Shown here in pieces: positions 33,935 through 42,454 of a stretch of DNA of 64,000 bases. Location: positions 1 to 64,000 of the forward strand of contig NZ_BDBT01000034.1 of assembly GCF_001613125.1 (NCBI RefSeq). The letters are read 5' to 3'. Positions within the stretch are counted from its first letter, which is position 1. Every line of letters begins with the position of its first letter. The notes under the pieces were generated by a model. It had not been told where the DNA came from, did not search any database, and worked only from the letters and a program-made list of their open reading frames with translations. A program made the position numbers and the translations under genes. The stretch comes from Nocardia shimofusensis NBRC 100134 (GTDB taxonomy: Bacteria; Actinomycetota; Actinomycetes; Mycobacteriales; Mycobacteriaceae).

Positions 33935-33978
33935 ACTACAATTGAAGTGGTCTCACCATAGTACTACAATCGAAGTGG
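33935..33978 (-). promoter_or_regulatory. two direct repeats upstream of the DHFR-like gene
   Basis: ACTACAATTGAAGTGG (33935-33950) and ACTACAATCGAAGTGG (33963-33978) differ at one base and start 28 bp apart. Each has a partial CACT/AGTG dyad. They are likely operator copies. Confidence 0.55.
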
Positions 33979-34309
33979 CGTCAAGAGTCGTCCATGCGCA
34001 CCCCTACCGCGCGGGCCGATTCGCGAATCGATGGGCGCAATCACTTCGGATTGATCATCCTGTGATCAAACTGTGATAAACATCACCGGAATGCGGGACC
34101 CGCCGCCGTAGCGAAATTGATCACCCACGAAGCCGTCCGGCGCTTCTATCGGCAGTTACGGCTACCCGACGGCAGCTTTTCGCGAAATCGGGTTCATCGC
34201 ACTACTTGCCAGTAGCCTCGAATCGGCACAAAACCCGTGGTTGACGGATCGGAACGGCGCTGTGCAGAATCGGCCCAGATCGATCCACCGGGGGGCGGAG
34301 GTACCCGTT
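33979..34309. other. intergenic region with Crp-like site
   Basis: No gene was found. The region is less GC-rich than its surroundings and holds TGTGA-N6-TCACC at 34072-34087. Upstream of the SRPBCC start there is GGAGG. Confidence 0.5.
34072..34087 (+). promoter_or_regulatory. Crp-type binding site
   Basis: TGTGATAAACATCACC matches 9 of 10 defined positions of TGTGA-N6-TCACA. A second TGTGA lies just upstream (34061-34065). Confidence 0.55.
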
Positions 34310-34765
34310 ATGCGCACGAAAACCGATATCCGCTTCACGGTCGACGCCGGACCCGAGCAAGTACTGGACATGGTGGCGGCGATAGAAATGCTCCCGGAAT
34401 GGTCGATGTATGTCGACGCCCGGGTCGCGACTCGACACGAGGACGGCAGGCCGCACCGGGTCTACGTCACAGCCGATGTGCTCGGCAGCTCCGATCTGCA
34501 GGTCCTCGAATACGAGTGGACCGGCAACCGCGCCTCCTGGCAGGTGGTCGACAGCTCGCGCGGGATCGGCGGCGGCGGCTGGTTCGAGGTGGCCGCGAAT
34601 CGCGAGGGCACCCAGGTCTGGTACCACATGGAATTGCAGTCCCGAATGCCGTTGCCCGGCCTGCTGATGAAGCGCACCGTGCAGCGCTGGCACGAGACGG
34701 CGGCGCAGAATTTCGCGGAATTCGCCGAGAGCTTCCCGGGATCCGAGCAATACCACTCGATATAG
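34310..34765 (+). CDS. SRPBCC (polyketide cyclase/START-like) protein
   Basis: A 151-residue helix-grip-fold protein: VDAGPEQVLDMVAAIEMLPEWSM at the N-terminus, central strands VYVTADVLGS and ALYEWTG-like LEYEWTGNRASW, and a long C-terminal helix VQRWHETAAQNFAEFAESF. Members bind hydrophobic ligands or help cyclise polyketides. ATG 34310 has GGAGG 8 nt upstream. Only the Crp-like site upstream hints at regulation. It converges with the voltage-sensor-like gene 13 nt downstream. Confidence 0.82.
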   Translation: MRTKTDIRFTVDAGPEQVLDMVAAIEMLPEWSMYVDARVATRHEDGRPHRVYVTADVLGSSDLQVLEYEWTGNRASWQVVDSSRGIGGGGWFEVAANREGTQVWYHMELQSRMPLPGLLMKRTVQRWHETAAQNFAEFAESFPGSEQYHSI

Positions 34766-34778
34766 CGAAATCGCATAA

Positions 34779-35669
34779 TTATCGGACCGGCGGTATCCGG
34801 TCGTCGGAGCATTCGTCCGGATCGCAGTTTCCGAGGTTGTGAGCCACCGACTCGTGATGCGCCGTGGGGCCGTACGCCGCGGGCACGACCTGCACTCCGT
34901 CGCGCACCGCGCCGCGGATCTGGTCGACGTTCTCCCTGATCATGTCCGAGACCAGCTCGTCGGTGCGCGGGTCGGCCAGCACCTGGAAGACGATGCGGAA
35001 CGTGGTGTCGGCGATCAGGCGGATGATGTCGTCGTGGAACGGGATGTAGCGGACCTTGCCCGCGTGCGGATCCTTCTTGATGAACTCGAGGATCATCTCG
35101 TCCATCTCCGCGCGGTTCTCCTCCAGCGCGGCCGCGATATTGCGGGTGTAGTGCCCGGTGCGTAGAACGCGGGCCACCTCGTCGAGCACGGCGATGGTCA
35201 TCGGGCGCTTGATGACCTCCACGATGGTGCGCACGAAACGCCCGACCACCACCGCGGTCACCCGGTCGCCGAAGGCCCGGTCGGCGACCCTGGCCAGGCG
35301 CACCAGGATCACCACGATGCGCAGCAACCGCAGACTGCGGAAGACCGGGCTGGTCACCGGGATCATGCCGAGCACTTCGTACCAGTAGATCAGCGGGAAG
35401 GTCCACGGCCAGCCCGCCCGGTGCCAGCGCCACAGGAACTCCACCGCGAAGATCGCGCAGATCGCGTAGTCCACCATCACGACGGCGCGGTAGGTGTCCT
35501 CGGGGACGTCGAAGAAGCTGATCCACACCACCAGCGCCACCGAGACCAGCGCCAGTCCGAGCATCGCGAAGTCGGTCGCCAGCGCGGGCGGCTTACGCGG
35601 GTACTCCCCGGACTCCGGCGGCTCCAGCTCCGGCGCGGCCCCGTATCCCGAATTGGTGCTCGCTACCAC
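34779..35669 (-). CDS. voltage-sensor-domain-like membrane protein without pore
   Basis: A 296-residue protein with four predicted N-terminal helices resembling S1-S4 of voltage-gated channels: an S2-like VDYAICAIFAVEFLWRW and an S4-like RSLRLLRIVVILVRLARVAD with arginines at three-residue steps. No S5-pore-S6 region or selectivity filter follows. Instead there is a ~150-residue soluble region (LDEVARVLRTGHYTRN..., FHDDIIRLIADTTFRIV). It could be a voltage sensor or proton-channel-like protein, or an ion-transport-family relative with another role. GTG 35669 has AAGGGAA about 7 nt upstream. Confidence 0.7.
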   Translation of the reverse strand: MVASTNSGYGAAPELEPPESGEYPRKPPALATDFAMLGLALVSVALVVWISFFDVPEDTYRAVVMVDYAICAIFAVEFLWRWHRAGWPWTFPLIYWYEVLGMIPVTSPVFRSLRLLRIVVILVRLARVADRAFGDRVTAVVVGRFVRTIVEVIKRPMTIAVLDEVARVLRTGHYTRNIAAALEENRAEMDEMILEFIKKDPHAGKVRYIPFHDDIIRLIADTTFRIVFQVLADPRTDELVSDMIRENVDQIRGAVRDGVQVVPAAYGPTAHHESVAHNLGNCDPDECSDDRIPPVR

Positions 35670-35763
35670 GGATGTTCCCTTCGACGCCGGTCCCGAACGA
35701 GGGTAACCGGACCACCTGCTCGCAACGGGCGAACCCGCGCCCGCCGGAAGCACATTCGCCCGT

Positions 35764-37383
35764 TCAGCGGCCGTCGCGCAGGATTCGCTCGATATTGCGT
35801 TCGGCGAGGGCGGCGATGGTCAGCGAGGGATTCACGGTGCCGGTGCTGCCGGGGATCATCGCCCCGTCCACCACATACAGACCGGGGTGGCCGTGCACCC
35901 GCCCGTACTCGTCGGTCGCCTTGCCCAGCACCGCGCCGCCGAGTGGATGCGCGGTGAACAGGCCGTTGGCGTCGTAGCCCAGCGAGCGGAAACCCAGCAG
36001 CGAGCCGGACTGCGCGGCGATCCGCTCGTCCACGGCCCGCGCGGCCTCGGTCACCCGTTCCCGGTCGGCGGGGTTCCAGCTCAGGCCGACCTCGCCGGTG
36101 GCCGAGTCGTAGCGGAACCGGGTGCGCGCCGAATCGAGCACCATGCCGAGGGAGGCCAGCGCGCCGGTCTCCACCGGGATGCCGGGGATGTACCAGTTCT
36201 CCAGGGTCAGCGGCACGTCCGAGTCGTCGAAGATCCGGCTCGCGCTGGGCACGCCCTGGCCGAACCCGTCCAGGCTGCTCGCGCCCCTGGCCAGCACCAC
36301 ATCGCCGTTGGTGCCCCAGCCCTCGCCGATATGTTCGCCGAGATCGGGCAGCGCCCCGGTGGCCCGCGCCCGGACCAGGAGTTCGGAGGTGCCGATCGAC
36401 CCCGCGCCGAGGAAGAGCTTGTCGCAGGTCAGCGTGCGGGTACCGAGTTCGGCGCCGGTGGGGTCGAGGGTGGTGACGGTGACCGCGTACCGGCCGCCGG
36501 ATTCGCGGGCGATCGCGTCGACCCGCTGCCCCGGATAGACCGCGGCCTTGCCGGTGGCCTCGGCGTACTTCAGGTAGTTCTGGTTCAGGTCGAACTTCGC
36601 CCCGTTGGAGTTTCCGAGGTTGCTGCGGGCCACCGTCGCGGAGGGGCGCACCCCTCCGGACAGTTCGGCGCGCACGATGTTCCAGTCGAAGATCGAGTCG
36701 TTGGGCTGGGGCTCGTAGCCTGCCGCGCGCACCTGCTGATCCCAGGCACGCGAATGCGCGAACGGCGCGGATCGGTAGATGTCGGCGGGCATCGGGTCGA
36801 GCCGCAGCATCTGCCGGACCCGTGGGTAGTAGACGCGGTCGAGTTCGCCGTAGTCGACGACGCCGCGGAACACCTCGTCGAACATCGCGCGCTGCGGGGC
36901 GATCATCACGCCGCTGAAGATCACCGAGCCGCCGCCGACCGCCGCCGCGCGCCATACGTCGATGCCCGGGTACTCGGTGCAGTCGAGCACGCCGCCGAAG
37001 GACGAGAAGGTCATCGGCACCTTGGTGACGCCGGTGAAGCTGGTGCGATGCCAGAAGCCGCGGCCGTCGGGCAGGTCGTCGCCGGTGAAGATCTCGCGCC
37101 ACGGATCGTTGGGCCAGCGCGAGCCGCGTTCGAGCACGCAGGTCTGGACCCCGGCTTCGGCCAGGCGCAACGCGGTGACCGCCGCGCCGAACCCGGAGCC
37201 GATGACCAGGGCGGTGGAATGGCTCGGCGGCTCGGGCAGCCGGCCGAAGATCTCCGGCACCCACTCCCGGAACAGGTCGTGCCAGCCGGGTATCGCCGCG
37301 GCGTGCGGTACCCCCGAAATCGAACTCGCTCCGGCGAACAACGCCGCGAGACCCGCCGCCTCGAACAGGGCGCGTCTGCGCAC
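35764..37383 (-). CDS. cholesterol-oxidase-like GMC flavoenzyme, exported
   Basis: A 539-residue GMC oxidoreductase closely resembling class I (non-covalent FAD) cholesterol oxidases. It has ALVIGSGFGAAVTALRLAEA for FAD, AAVGGGSVIFSGVMIAP, LGAGSIGTSELLVRA, catalytic His in AHPLGGAVLGKATDEYGRV and Asn in STGTVNPSLTIAALAERN. It would oxidise 3-beta-hydroxysterols to 3-ketosterols. The N-terminus RRRALFEAAGLAALFAGAS followed by an AAA site looks like a Tat signal. GTG 37383 has GGAGG 7 nt upstream. It lies 95 nt upstream of the voltage-sensor-like gene. Confidence 0.88.
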   Translation of the reverse strand: MRRRALFEAAGLAALFAGASSISGVPHAAAIPGWHDLFREWVPEIFGRLPEPPSHSTALVIGSGFGAAVTALRLAEAGVQTCVLERGSRWPNDPWREIFTGDDLPDGRGFWHRTSFTGVTKVPMTFSSFGGVLDCTEYPGIDVWRAAAVGGGSVIFSGVMIAPQRAMFDEVFRGVVDYGELDRVYYPRVRQMLRLDPMPADIYRSAPFAHSRAWDQQVRAAGYEPQPNDSIFDWNIVRAELSGGVRPSATVARSNLGNSNGAKFDLNQNYLKYAEATGKAAVYPGQRVDAIARESGGRYAVTVTTLDPTGAELGTRTLTCDKLFLGAGSIGTSELLVRARATGALPDLGEHIGEGWGTNGDVVLARGASSLDGFGQGVPSASRIFDDSDVPLTLENWYIPGIPVETGALASLGMVLDSARTRFRYDSATGEVGLSWNPADRERVTEAARAVDERIAAQSGSLLGFRSLGYDANGLFTAHPLGGAVLGKATDEYGRVHGHPGLYVVDGAMIPGSTGTVNPSLTIAALAERNIERILRDGR

Positions 37384-37474
37384 CAGGCCACCTCCATCAA
37401 TCACGCATGGCGGAGGCAGGATAACGCGCCCCATGGCGCGGCGGAACCGGGAAATCCGGGGTGTGACCGGGGGC

Positions 37475-39274
37475 TCAGTTGCTGAAAGGCAGCTGTTGGG
37501 TCGAGCAGGTGGCCCCGGGCGCGGGCAGCCGCAGGTCGATCAGGTAGCGCTCGCGCAGATTGCGCACGCAGTCTCCGGCGGGCCGGTGACCGTAGCCCTC
37601 TTCGACGACAACCAGTCTGGCGTTGACCAGTTCCTGCTGTGCCCGCTCGGCGAAGGCCAGCGGAGTCACCGGGTCGAACTCATTGCTGACCAGTAGCGCG
37701 GGCTTCTCCGAGATGAGCGTCCATGGCGTCACGCCGCGGCGCGGATCGTCTTCGGCGGTGGTCCACGCGCCGCACGGCTGGCGGGCGTAGAGCCAGAAAT
37801 CGTCGAACGGCGGGGAGTTCTGCGGGGTCTGGGCGGCCAGTTCCGGCCAGCGATCCGGATCGCGGGGCAGCGCGGTGTCGGCACAGGTGATCGCGAGGAA
37901 GGAGTCCAGGAAGTCCGGATCGGTGACGTCGACGGCCAGGGCCTGCCGCGCGATCTCCGGGTCACCTGCCTGACCTCGCTCCAGCTCGGCGAGGAGCCCG
38001 GCCAGCGCGGGCCAGCCCTGCTCGGCGTCGTAGAGCAGCAGCGCGTGCGCCCGCACCGCCTGCGCGTAGTCGACCGCGACCGCGCGCTCGCCCGCGCCGA
38101 CGACGATCGGGCCCTCGCGCAGCCGATCGAACAGCGCGGCATCGCGCTCGCGCAGCCGGTCGATCTCTTCGTCGGGCACCGGCGTCTCGAGGGTGGTGGT
38201 CACCCGGGCGCCCCCGGAACCTCCGGCCTTCTCGGTGCTGGGCGATGCGCCGCCCGGCACGTCGCCGCCCGGCACGTCGCCGCCAGGCTGTCCGGTAGCC
38301 GGCTGGTCCGGACTCGGCTGCACGGTGCCGGACTGTTCGGAGCCGGGATTCTGCGCGCCGGACGGCGCCGGGTTGCCGGTCAGGTCGCCGCGCTCGCCGC
38401 CCGCCACGAACGCGCACCCGTCGCGGCCTGCCTGCGCGCACAACCGCAGGAACTCCTCGAACACCTCGTGCGTGCCCGCCGCCGTGGAGGCGACCTGCGT
38501 CCTGGTGTCGACGCTGTAGGCCCGCGGATCGATCAGCGAGCTCAGGTGCAGCGCGCGCACCCGGTCGCCGAACAGCACGCCGTAGACCTGACCGAGGTAG
38601 GAGGCGTAGGAGCCACCGGTGAAGGTGAGCTGGTCCTCGCCGACGGCCCGGCGCAGCAGGTCCAGGTCGCGGGCCGCGTCGACGGTGGTCAGATGTGGCA
38701 GCAGTTCCCCGCTGTGCCGGGCGCATCCCTCGGCGTAGGCCCGGCTCGCCTCGGCGGCCGCGCGCTGCTGCTCCTCGGTGAGCGGCGGCAGCACCAGGGT
38801 CTCCCAGAACCGCTCCTGCTCGGCGGCGTCGGCGAAACAGCGCACCGGCGTGCTGGCCCCGACGCCGCGCTGGTCGAAGGTGACGATGTCGAAGCGGCGG
38901 CTGATCTCCCCGGCGAACATGGGTCCGCGCCGCGCCCAGTCCAAGCCGGAATCACCCGGCCCGCCCGCGGCCGCGAAGAGCGTGCCGACGCGACGGTCCG
39001 GTTCGGTCGCGGACTGCTTTACCACCGCGATCTCGATCGTCGGCCCGTCGAGCCTGCTGTAGTCCAGCGGGACGGTCGCGACCGCGCAGCGGTACCCCGC
39101 GAGCCGCTCGTCCGCGCAGTCGGTCCAGTCCAGTTGTGGCGTCGGCGCCGCGTCGGCGTGCGCAGCCAGCGTGGCGGGCACCGTGAGCTCGCGCGCGGAC
39201 TGCGCGCATCCGGCCGCCAGCGCGGGCCCGGCCAGCACGGCCAGAGCCACCAGCGCGATCTTCCACCTACGCAC
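37475..39274 (-). CDS. lipoprotein alpha/beta hydrolase, tripeptidyl-aminopeptidase family
   Basis: About 599 residues. The N-terminal signal ends in a lipobox, ALAAGC, so the protein is probably a lipoprotein outside the membrane. The fold shows AAAGGPGDSGL, FDQRGVG, the nucleophile elbow FTGGSYASYLG and the C-terminal VSNEFDPVTPL and GYGHRPAGDC with Asp and His, as in SlpD/SlpE-type peptidases. A ~55-residue Gly/Pro/Ser-rich insert with GGDVP repeats interrupts the middle. The start is uncertain: GTG 39274 has AGGA 7 nt upstream; GTG 39280 and ATG 39313 are alternatives. Confidence 0.85.
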   Translation of the reverse strand: MRRWKIALVALAVLAGPALAAGCAQSARELTVPATLAAHADAAPTPQLDWTDCADERLAGYRCAVATVPLDYSRLDGPTIEIAVVKQSATEPDRRVGTLFAAAGGPGDSGLDWARRGPMFAGEISRRFDIVTFDQRGVGASTPVRCFADAAEQERFWETLVLPPLTEEQQRAAAEASRAYAEGCARHSGELLPHLTTVDAARDLDLLRRAVGEDQLTFTGGSYASYLGQVYGVLFGDRVRALHLSSLIDPRAYSVDTRTQVASTAAGTHEVFEEFLRLCAQAGRDGCAFVAGGERGDLTGNPAPSGAQNPGSEQSGTVQPSPDQPATGQPGGDVPGGDVPGGASPSTEKAGGSGGARVTTTLETPVPDEEIDRLRERDAALFDRLREGPIVVGAGERAVAVDYAQAVRAHALLLYDAEQGWPALAGLLAELERGQAGDPEIARQALAVDVTDPDFLDSFLAITCADTALPRDPDRWPELAAQTPQNSPPFDDFWLYARQPCGAWTTAEDDPRRGVTPWTLISEKPALLVSNEFDPVTPLAFAERAQQELVNARLVVVEEGYGHRPAGDCVRNLRERYLIDLRLPAPGATCSTQQLPFSN

Positions 39275-39349
39275 GTGCACATCCTGCGCTGCGACAGCCG
39301 CCGATGGCGTCATCCTCGATGAGGAGATCCGGTTCGTGTCGTGTCGAGC

Positions 39350-40117
39350 TCATGTGATCAACAGTCGCACGACCGCGATGGTGCCCACCACGACGATGAC
39401 CGCGCGCAGCACGTTAGGGGGCATCTTCCGCCCGACCCGCGCGCCCAGCTGCCCGCCGACGATCGCTCCGGCCGCGATCAGCGCGACCACCTGCCAGTTC
39501 ACCTCGGCGACCATGATGAAGACGGCTGCCGCGATCGCGTTGACCAGCAGTGCCAGCACGTTCTTCACGGCGTTGAGCCGCTGGATGTCCTCGTGCACCA
39601 GCACGCCGAGCAGGCCGAGCAGCAACACGCCCTGGGCCGCGCCGAAGTAACCCCCGTAGATGCCGGTGCCGTAGACCGCGATCCACAGGATCAACCCGCC
39701 GTGCTCGGGAGCCGCGTCGGTCCCCTCCTCGCGCCGCCGCTTCACCCAGGCGGCCAGCCGCGGCTGCACCACCACCAGGACCAGCGCGATGATGATCAGC
39801 ACCGGCACGATCGCGTCGAAGGCCTCCGAGGGCAGCCACAGCAACAGCACAGCGCCGGTGATGCCGCCGAGCAGAGAGGCCGCGCCCAGCCGCAGCAACC
39901 GGTCGCGCTGACCGCTGAGCTCGCGCCGGTACCCGATCACGCCGCTGACCGAACCGGGCACGAGACCGACGGTGTTGGACACATTCGCGGTGACCGGGGG
40001 CAGCCCGAAGGCCAGCAGCACCGGGAAGGTGATCAGGGTGCCCGACCCGACGATGGTGTTGATGCCACCGGCGGCCACACCGGCCGCCAGGATCGCCAGT
40101 TGTTCGAGCCAGGTCAT
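39350..40117 (-). CDS. TSUP-family (TauE/SafE) membrane permease
   Basis: A 255-residue integral membrane protein with about eight helices in two related halves. It begins MTWLEQLAILAAGVAAGGIN with the TSUP signature GGINTIVGSGTLITFPVLLA; the second half contains GTGIYGGYFGAAQGVLLLG. TSUP proteins export sulfite, sulfoacetate and similar anions; substrate unassigned. ATG 40117 is used. It is divergent from the leuA leader. Confidence 0.88.
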   Translation of the reverse strand: MTWLEQLAILAAGVAAGGINTIVGSGTLITFPVLLAFGLPPVTANVSNTVGLVPGSVSGVIGYRRELSGQRDRLLRLGAASLLGGITGAVLLLWLPSEAFDAIVPVLIIIALVLVVVQPRLAAWVKRRREEGTDAAPEHGGLILWIAVYGTGIYGGYFGAAQGVLLLGLLGVLVHEDIQRLNAVKNVLALLVNAIAAAVFIMVAEVNWQVVALIAAGAIVGGQLGARVGRKMPPNVLRAVIVVVGTIAVVRLLIT

Positions 40118-40194
40118 GATCAGGGAGGCTATCGGCCCGCGAGTTCATCCACGGCCATCGGCACCCGGGCTCACCCGCCCGCGCGCTGAGGCGC

Positions 40195-40200
40195 TAAACT
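40195..40200 (+). promoter_or_regulatory. -10 element TAAACT of leuA leader
   Basis: TAAACT places the transcription start near 40207, only 3 nt before the leader-peptide ATG. Confidence 0.55.
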
Positions 40201-40209
40201 GGCACCATC

Positions 40210-40251
40210 ATGCAGCGGGCTCTTCTTCTCGGCCGCCGCGACGGGTTCTGA
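40210..40251 (+). CDS. leucine leader peptide of leuA
   Basis: A 13-codon frame, MQRALLLGRRDGF, with three consecutive leucine codons (CTT CTT CTC), ends 78 nt before leuA. Two of the three are CTT, a rare codon in this GC-rich genome. Its 3' half can pair with downstream RNA, so ribosome stalling at the Leu codons would change the fold of the leader. This is the logic of ribosome-mediated attenuation, and leader elements of this kind have been predicted upstream of leuA in Actinobacteria. Confidence 0.7.
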   Translation: MQRALLLGRRDGF

Positions 40252-40290
40252 TCGGACCGGCTCCCGTCGCGGGGTTTCGCCGCGCCGGTC
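40236..40290 (+). promoter_or_regulatory. mutually exclusive leuA leader hairpins
   Basis: Stem A pairs CCGCGACGGG (40236-40245, inside the leader peptide) with CCCGTCGCGG (40263-40272) over 10 bp. Stem B pairs GACCGG (40255-40260) with CCGGTC (40285-40290) and CGCGG (40268-40272) with CCGCG (40280-40284). Both use 40268-40272, so only one can form. No T-run follows stem B. Confidence 0.65.
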
Positions 40291-40329
40291 GACCCACCAT
40301 TGGGATTCCACCACACCCTGGAGAATTGC

Positions 40330-42147
40330 ATGTCCCCCGCTGACGCCTTCGTATCCGGCTCGCGCACCATCACCGCGCCCTCGAAGCCGGCTCCTGCCGA
40401 TCAACCCGCATGGAACGCGCAGAAGAACTCCTCGATGCCGGCCTACCGGTACCGGCCTTTCGCCGAAGAGGTCCCCGGCGGTAGCCCGGCAATCGGCGCA
40501 GGGCCGGCTCCCTTCGAACGCACCTGGCCGGACAAGATCATCGACCGCGCACCGGGCTGGTGTGCGGTGGACCTGCGCGACGGCAACCAGGCCCTGATCG
40601 ACCCGATGAGCCCGGCCCGCAAGCGCCGCATGTTCGACCTGCTGGTGCGGATGGGCTACAAGGAGATCGAGGTCGGCTTCCCCTCGGCCAGTCAGACCGA
40701 TTTCGACTTCGTCCGCGAGATCATCGAGGACGGCGCGATCCCCGACGACGTGACCATCCAGGTGCTGACCCAGTCGCGCCAGGAACTGATCGAGCGCACC
40801 TTCGAGGCCTGCGCGGGCGCGCCCAATGTGATCGTGCACTTCTACAACTCCACCTCCATCCTGCAGCGCCGCGTGGTCTTCCGCGCCGATCGCGAACAGG
40901 TGAAGAAGATCGCCACCGACGCGGCGACGCTGTGCCTGGAGGTCGAGAAGCGCTACCCCGACACCAATTGGCGCTACGAGTACAGCCCGGAGTCCTACAC
41001 CGGCACCGAACTGGACTACGCGCTGGAGGTCTGCGACGCGGTCTCCGAGATCATCGCCCCGACGCCGGACAAGCCGCTGATCATCAACCTGCCCGCGACC
41101 GTCGAGATGGCCACCCCCAACGTCTACGCCGACTCGATCGAATGGATGAGCCGCAACCTGGCCCGCCGCGAGTCGATCGTGCTGTCGCTGCACCCGCACA
41201 ACGACCGGGGCACCGCGGTGGCCGCCGCCGAGCTGGGCTACCAGGCGGGCGCCGACCGCATCGAGGGCTGCCTGTTCGGCAACGGTGAGCGCACCGGCAA
41301 CGTCTGCCTGGTGACCCTGGGCATGAACATGTTCTCCCGCGGCATCGACCCGCAGATCAACTTCTCCGACATCGACGAAATCCGCCGCACGGTCGAGTAC
41401 TGCAACCAGCTGCCCGTGCACGAGCGCCACCCCTACGGCGGCGACCTGGTCTACACCGCGTTCTCCGGCAGCCACCAGGACGCCATCAACAAGGGCCTGG
41501 ACGCGATGAAGGCGACCGCCGACGCGCGCGACGCCGACGTCGACGACATCGTCTGGGAGGTGCCCTACCTGCCGATCGACCCGAAGGACGTGGGACGCAC
41601 CTACGAGGCCGTCATCCGGGTGAACTCGCAGTCGGGCAAGGGCGGCGTCGCCTACATCATGAAGACCGATCACGGTCTGGTGTTGCCGCGCAGGCTGCAG
41701 ATCGAATTCTCCCAGTCGGTGCAGCGGATCACCGACGGCGAGGGCGGCGAGGTCACCCCGAAGGAGATGTGGGACGTCTTCCACGAGGAGTACCTGGCCC
41801 CGATCCGTCCGCTGGAGCGCATCCGGCAGAAGGTGACCGCCTCGGAGACCGACGGCGGCGTCGACTCGATCACCGCGGTGGTCAAGGTCGACGGCGTCGA
41901 GCAGGAAGTCACCGGTCAGGGCAACGGCCCGCTGGCCGCGTTCGTCGACGCGATCGCCGGCGTCGGCTTCGACGTACGGGTGCTGGACTACTCCGAGCAC
42001 GCCATGTCCGCTGGTGACGACGCCCAGGCGGCCGCGTACGTGGAGTGCGCGATCGGCGACAAGGTGGTCTGGGGCGTCGGTATCGCCACCTCCATCACCA
42101 CCGCCTCGCTGCGCGCGGTGGTCTCGGCGGTCAACCGGGCCAGCTGA
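40330..42147 (+). CDS. leuA: 2-isopropylmalate synthase
   Basis: A 605-residue enzyme that condenses acetyl-CoA with 2-oxoisovalerate, the first committed step of leucine synthesis. The TIM barrel contains VDLRDGNQALIDPM, the histidines SLHPHNDRGTA and GCLFGNGERTGNVCL. The C-terminal LeuA dimer domain (SITAVVKVDGVEQEV) binds leucine for feedback inhibition. M. tuberculosis LeuA is longer because of an in-frame tandem repeat; no such repeat is present here. ATG 40330 has TGGAG 7 nt upstream. It is preceded by an attenuator-like leader and followed by a terminator. Confidence 0.97.
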   Translation: MSPADAFVSGSRTITAPSKPAPADQPAWNAQKNSSMPAYRYRPFAEEVPGGSPAIGAGPAPFERTWPDKIIDRAPGWCAVDLRDGNQALIDPMSPARKRRMFDLLVRMGYKEIEVGFPSASQTDFDFVREIIEDGAIPDDVTIQVLTQSRQELIERTFEACAGAPNVIVHFYNSTSILQRRVVFRADREQVKKIATDAATLCLEVEKRYPDTNWRYEYSPESYTGTELDYALEVCDAVSEIIAPTPDKPLIINLPATVEMATPNVYADSIEWMSRNLARRESIVLSLHPHNDRGTAVAAAELGYQAGADRIEGCLFGNGERTGNVCLVTLGMNMFSRGIDPQINFSDIDEIRRTVEYCNQLPVHERHPYGGDLVYTAFSGSHQDAINKGLDAMKATADARDADVDDIVWEVPYLPIDPKDVGRTYEAVIRVNSQSGKGGVAYIMKTDHGLVLPRRLQIEFSQSVQRITDGEGGEVTPKEMWDVFHEEYLAPIRPLERIRQKVTASETDGGVDSITAVVKVDGVEQEVTGQGNGPLAAFVDAIAGVGFDVRVLDYSEHAMSAGDDAQAAAYVECAIGDKVVWGVGIATSITTASLRAVVSAVNRAS

Positions 42148-42159
42148 GGCATTCCGCAC

Positions 42160-42190
42160 GACGGCCGGGATCACACCGATCCCGGCCGTC
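42160..42190 (+). terminator. terminator after leuA
   Basis: A perfect 13-bp stem (42160-42172 with 42178-42190) with a 5-nt loop lies 12 nt after the stop. Confidence 0.8.
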
Positions 42191-42454
42191 GCCGTTTCCA
42201 CGGAAATCGGTCTCCGTCCCCTTTCCGGGGCCGATGGGGCAGCGGCACAAGAGATCTCACCGCGTGCGGCGCTCCGCCGCGCTACCTGCCCGCAGCCCGC
42301 TGTTCGTGTGCCCGCAATCTGGAAACCAGCAGGCCAGGACGGCTGACCGGCGACCAGGGCATGCTCTGCGAGCAACCGCTCCCACCTGCTAGCGTTGATT
42401 CGCACGCAAGCGCCGAGCTCTCTGCTCGATTTCGAAGAGCAGATGGGGGAACCT
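42191..42454. other. intergenic region leuA / EspI-like gene
   Basis: I see no gene or recognisable repeat here. The overlapping frames are shadows. The promoter of the EspI-like gene is expected here. Confidence 0.4.
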
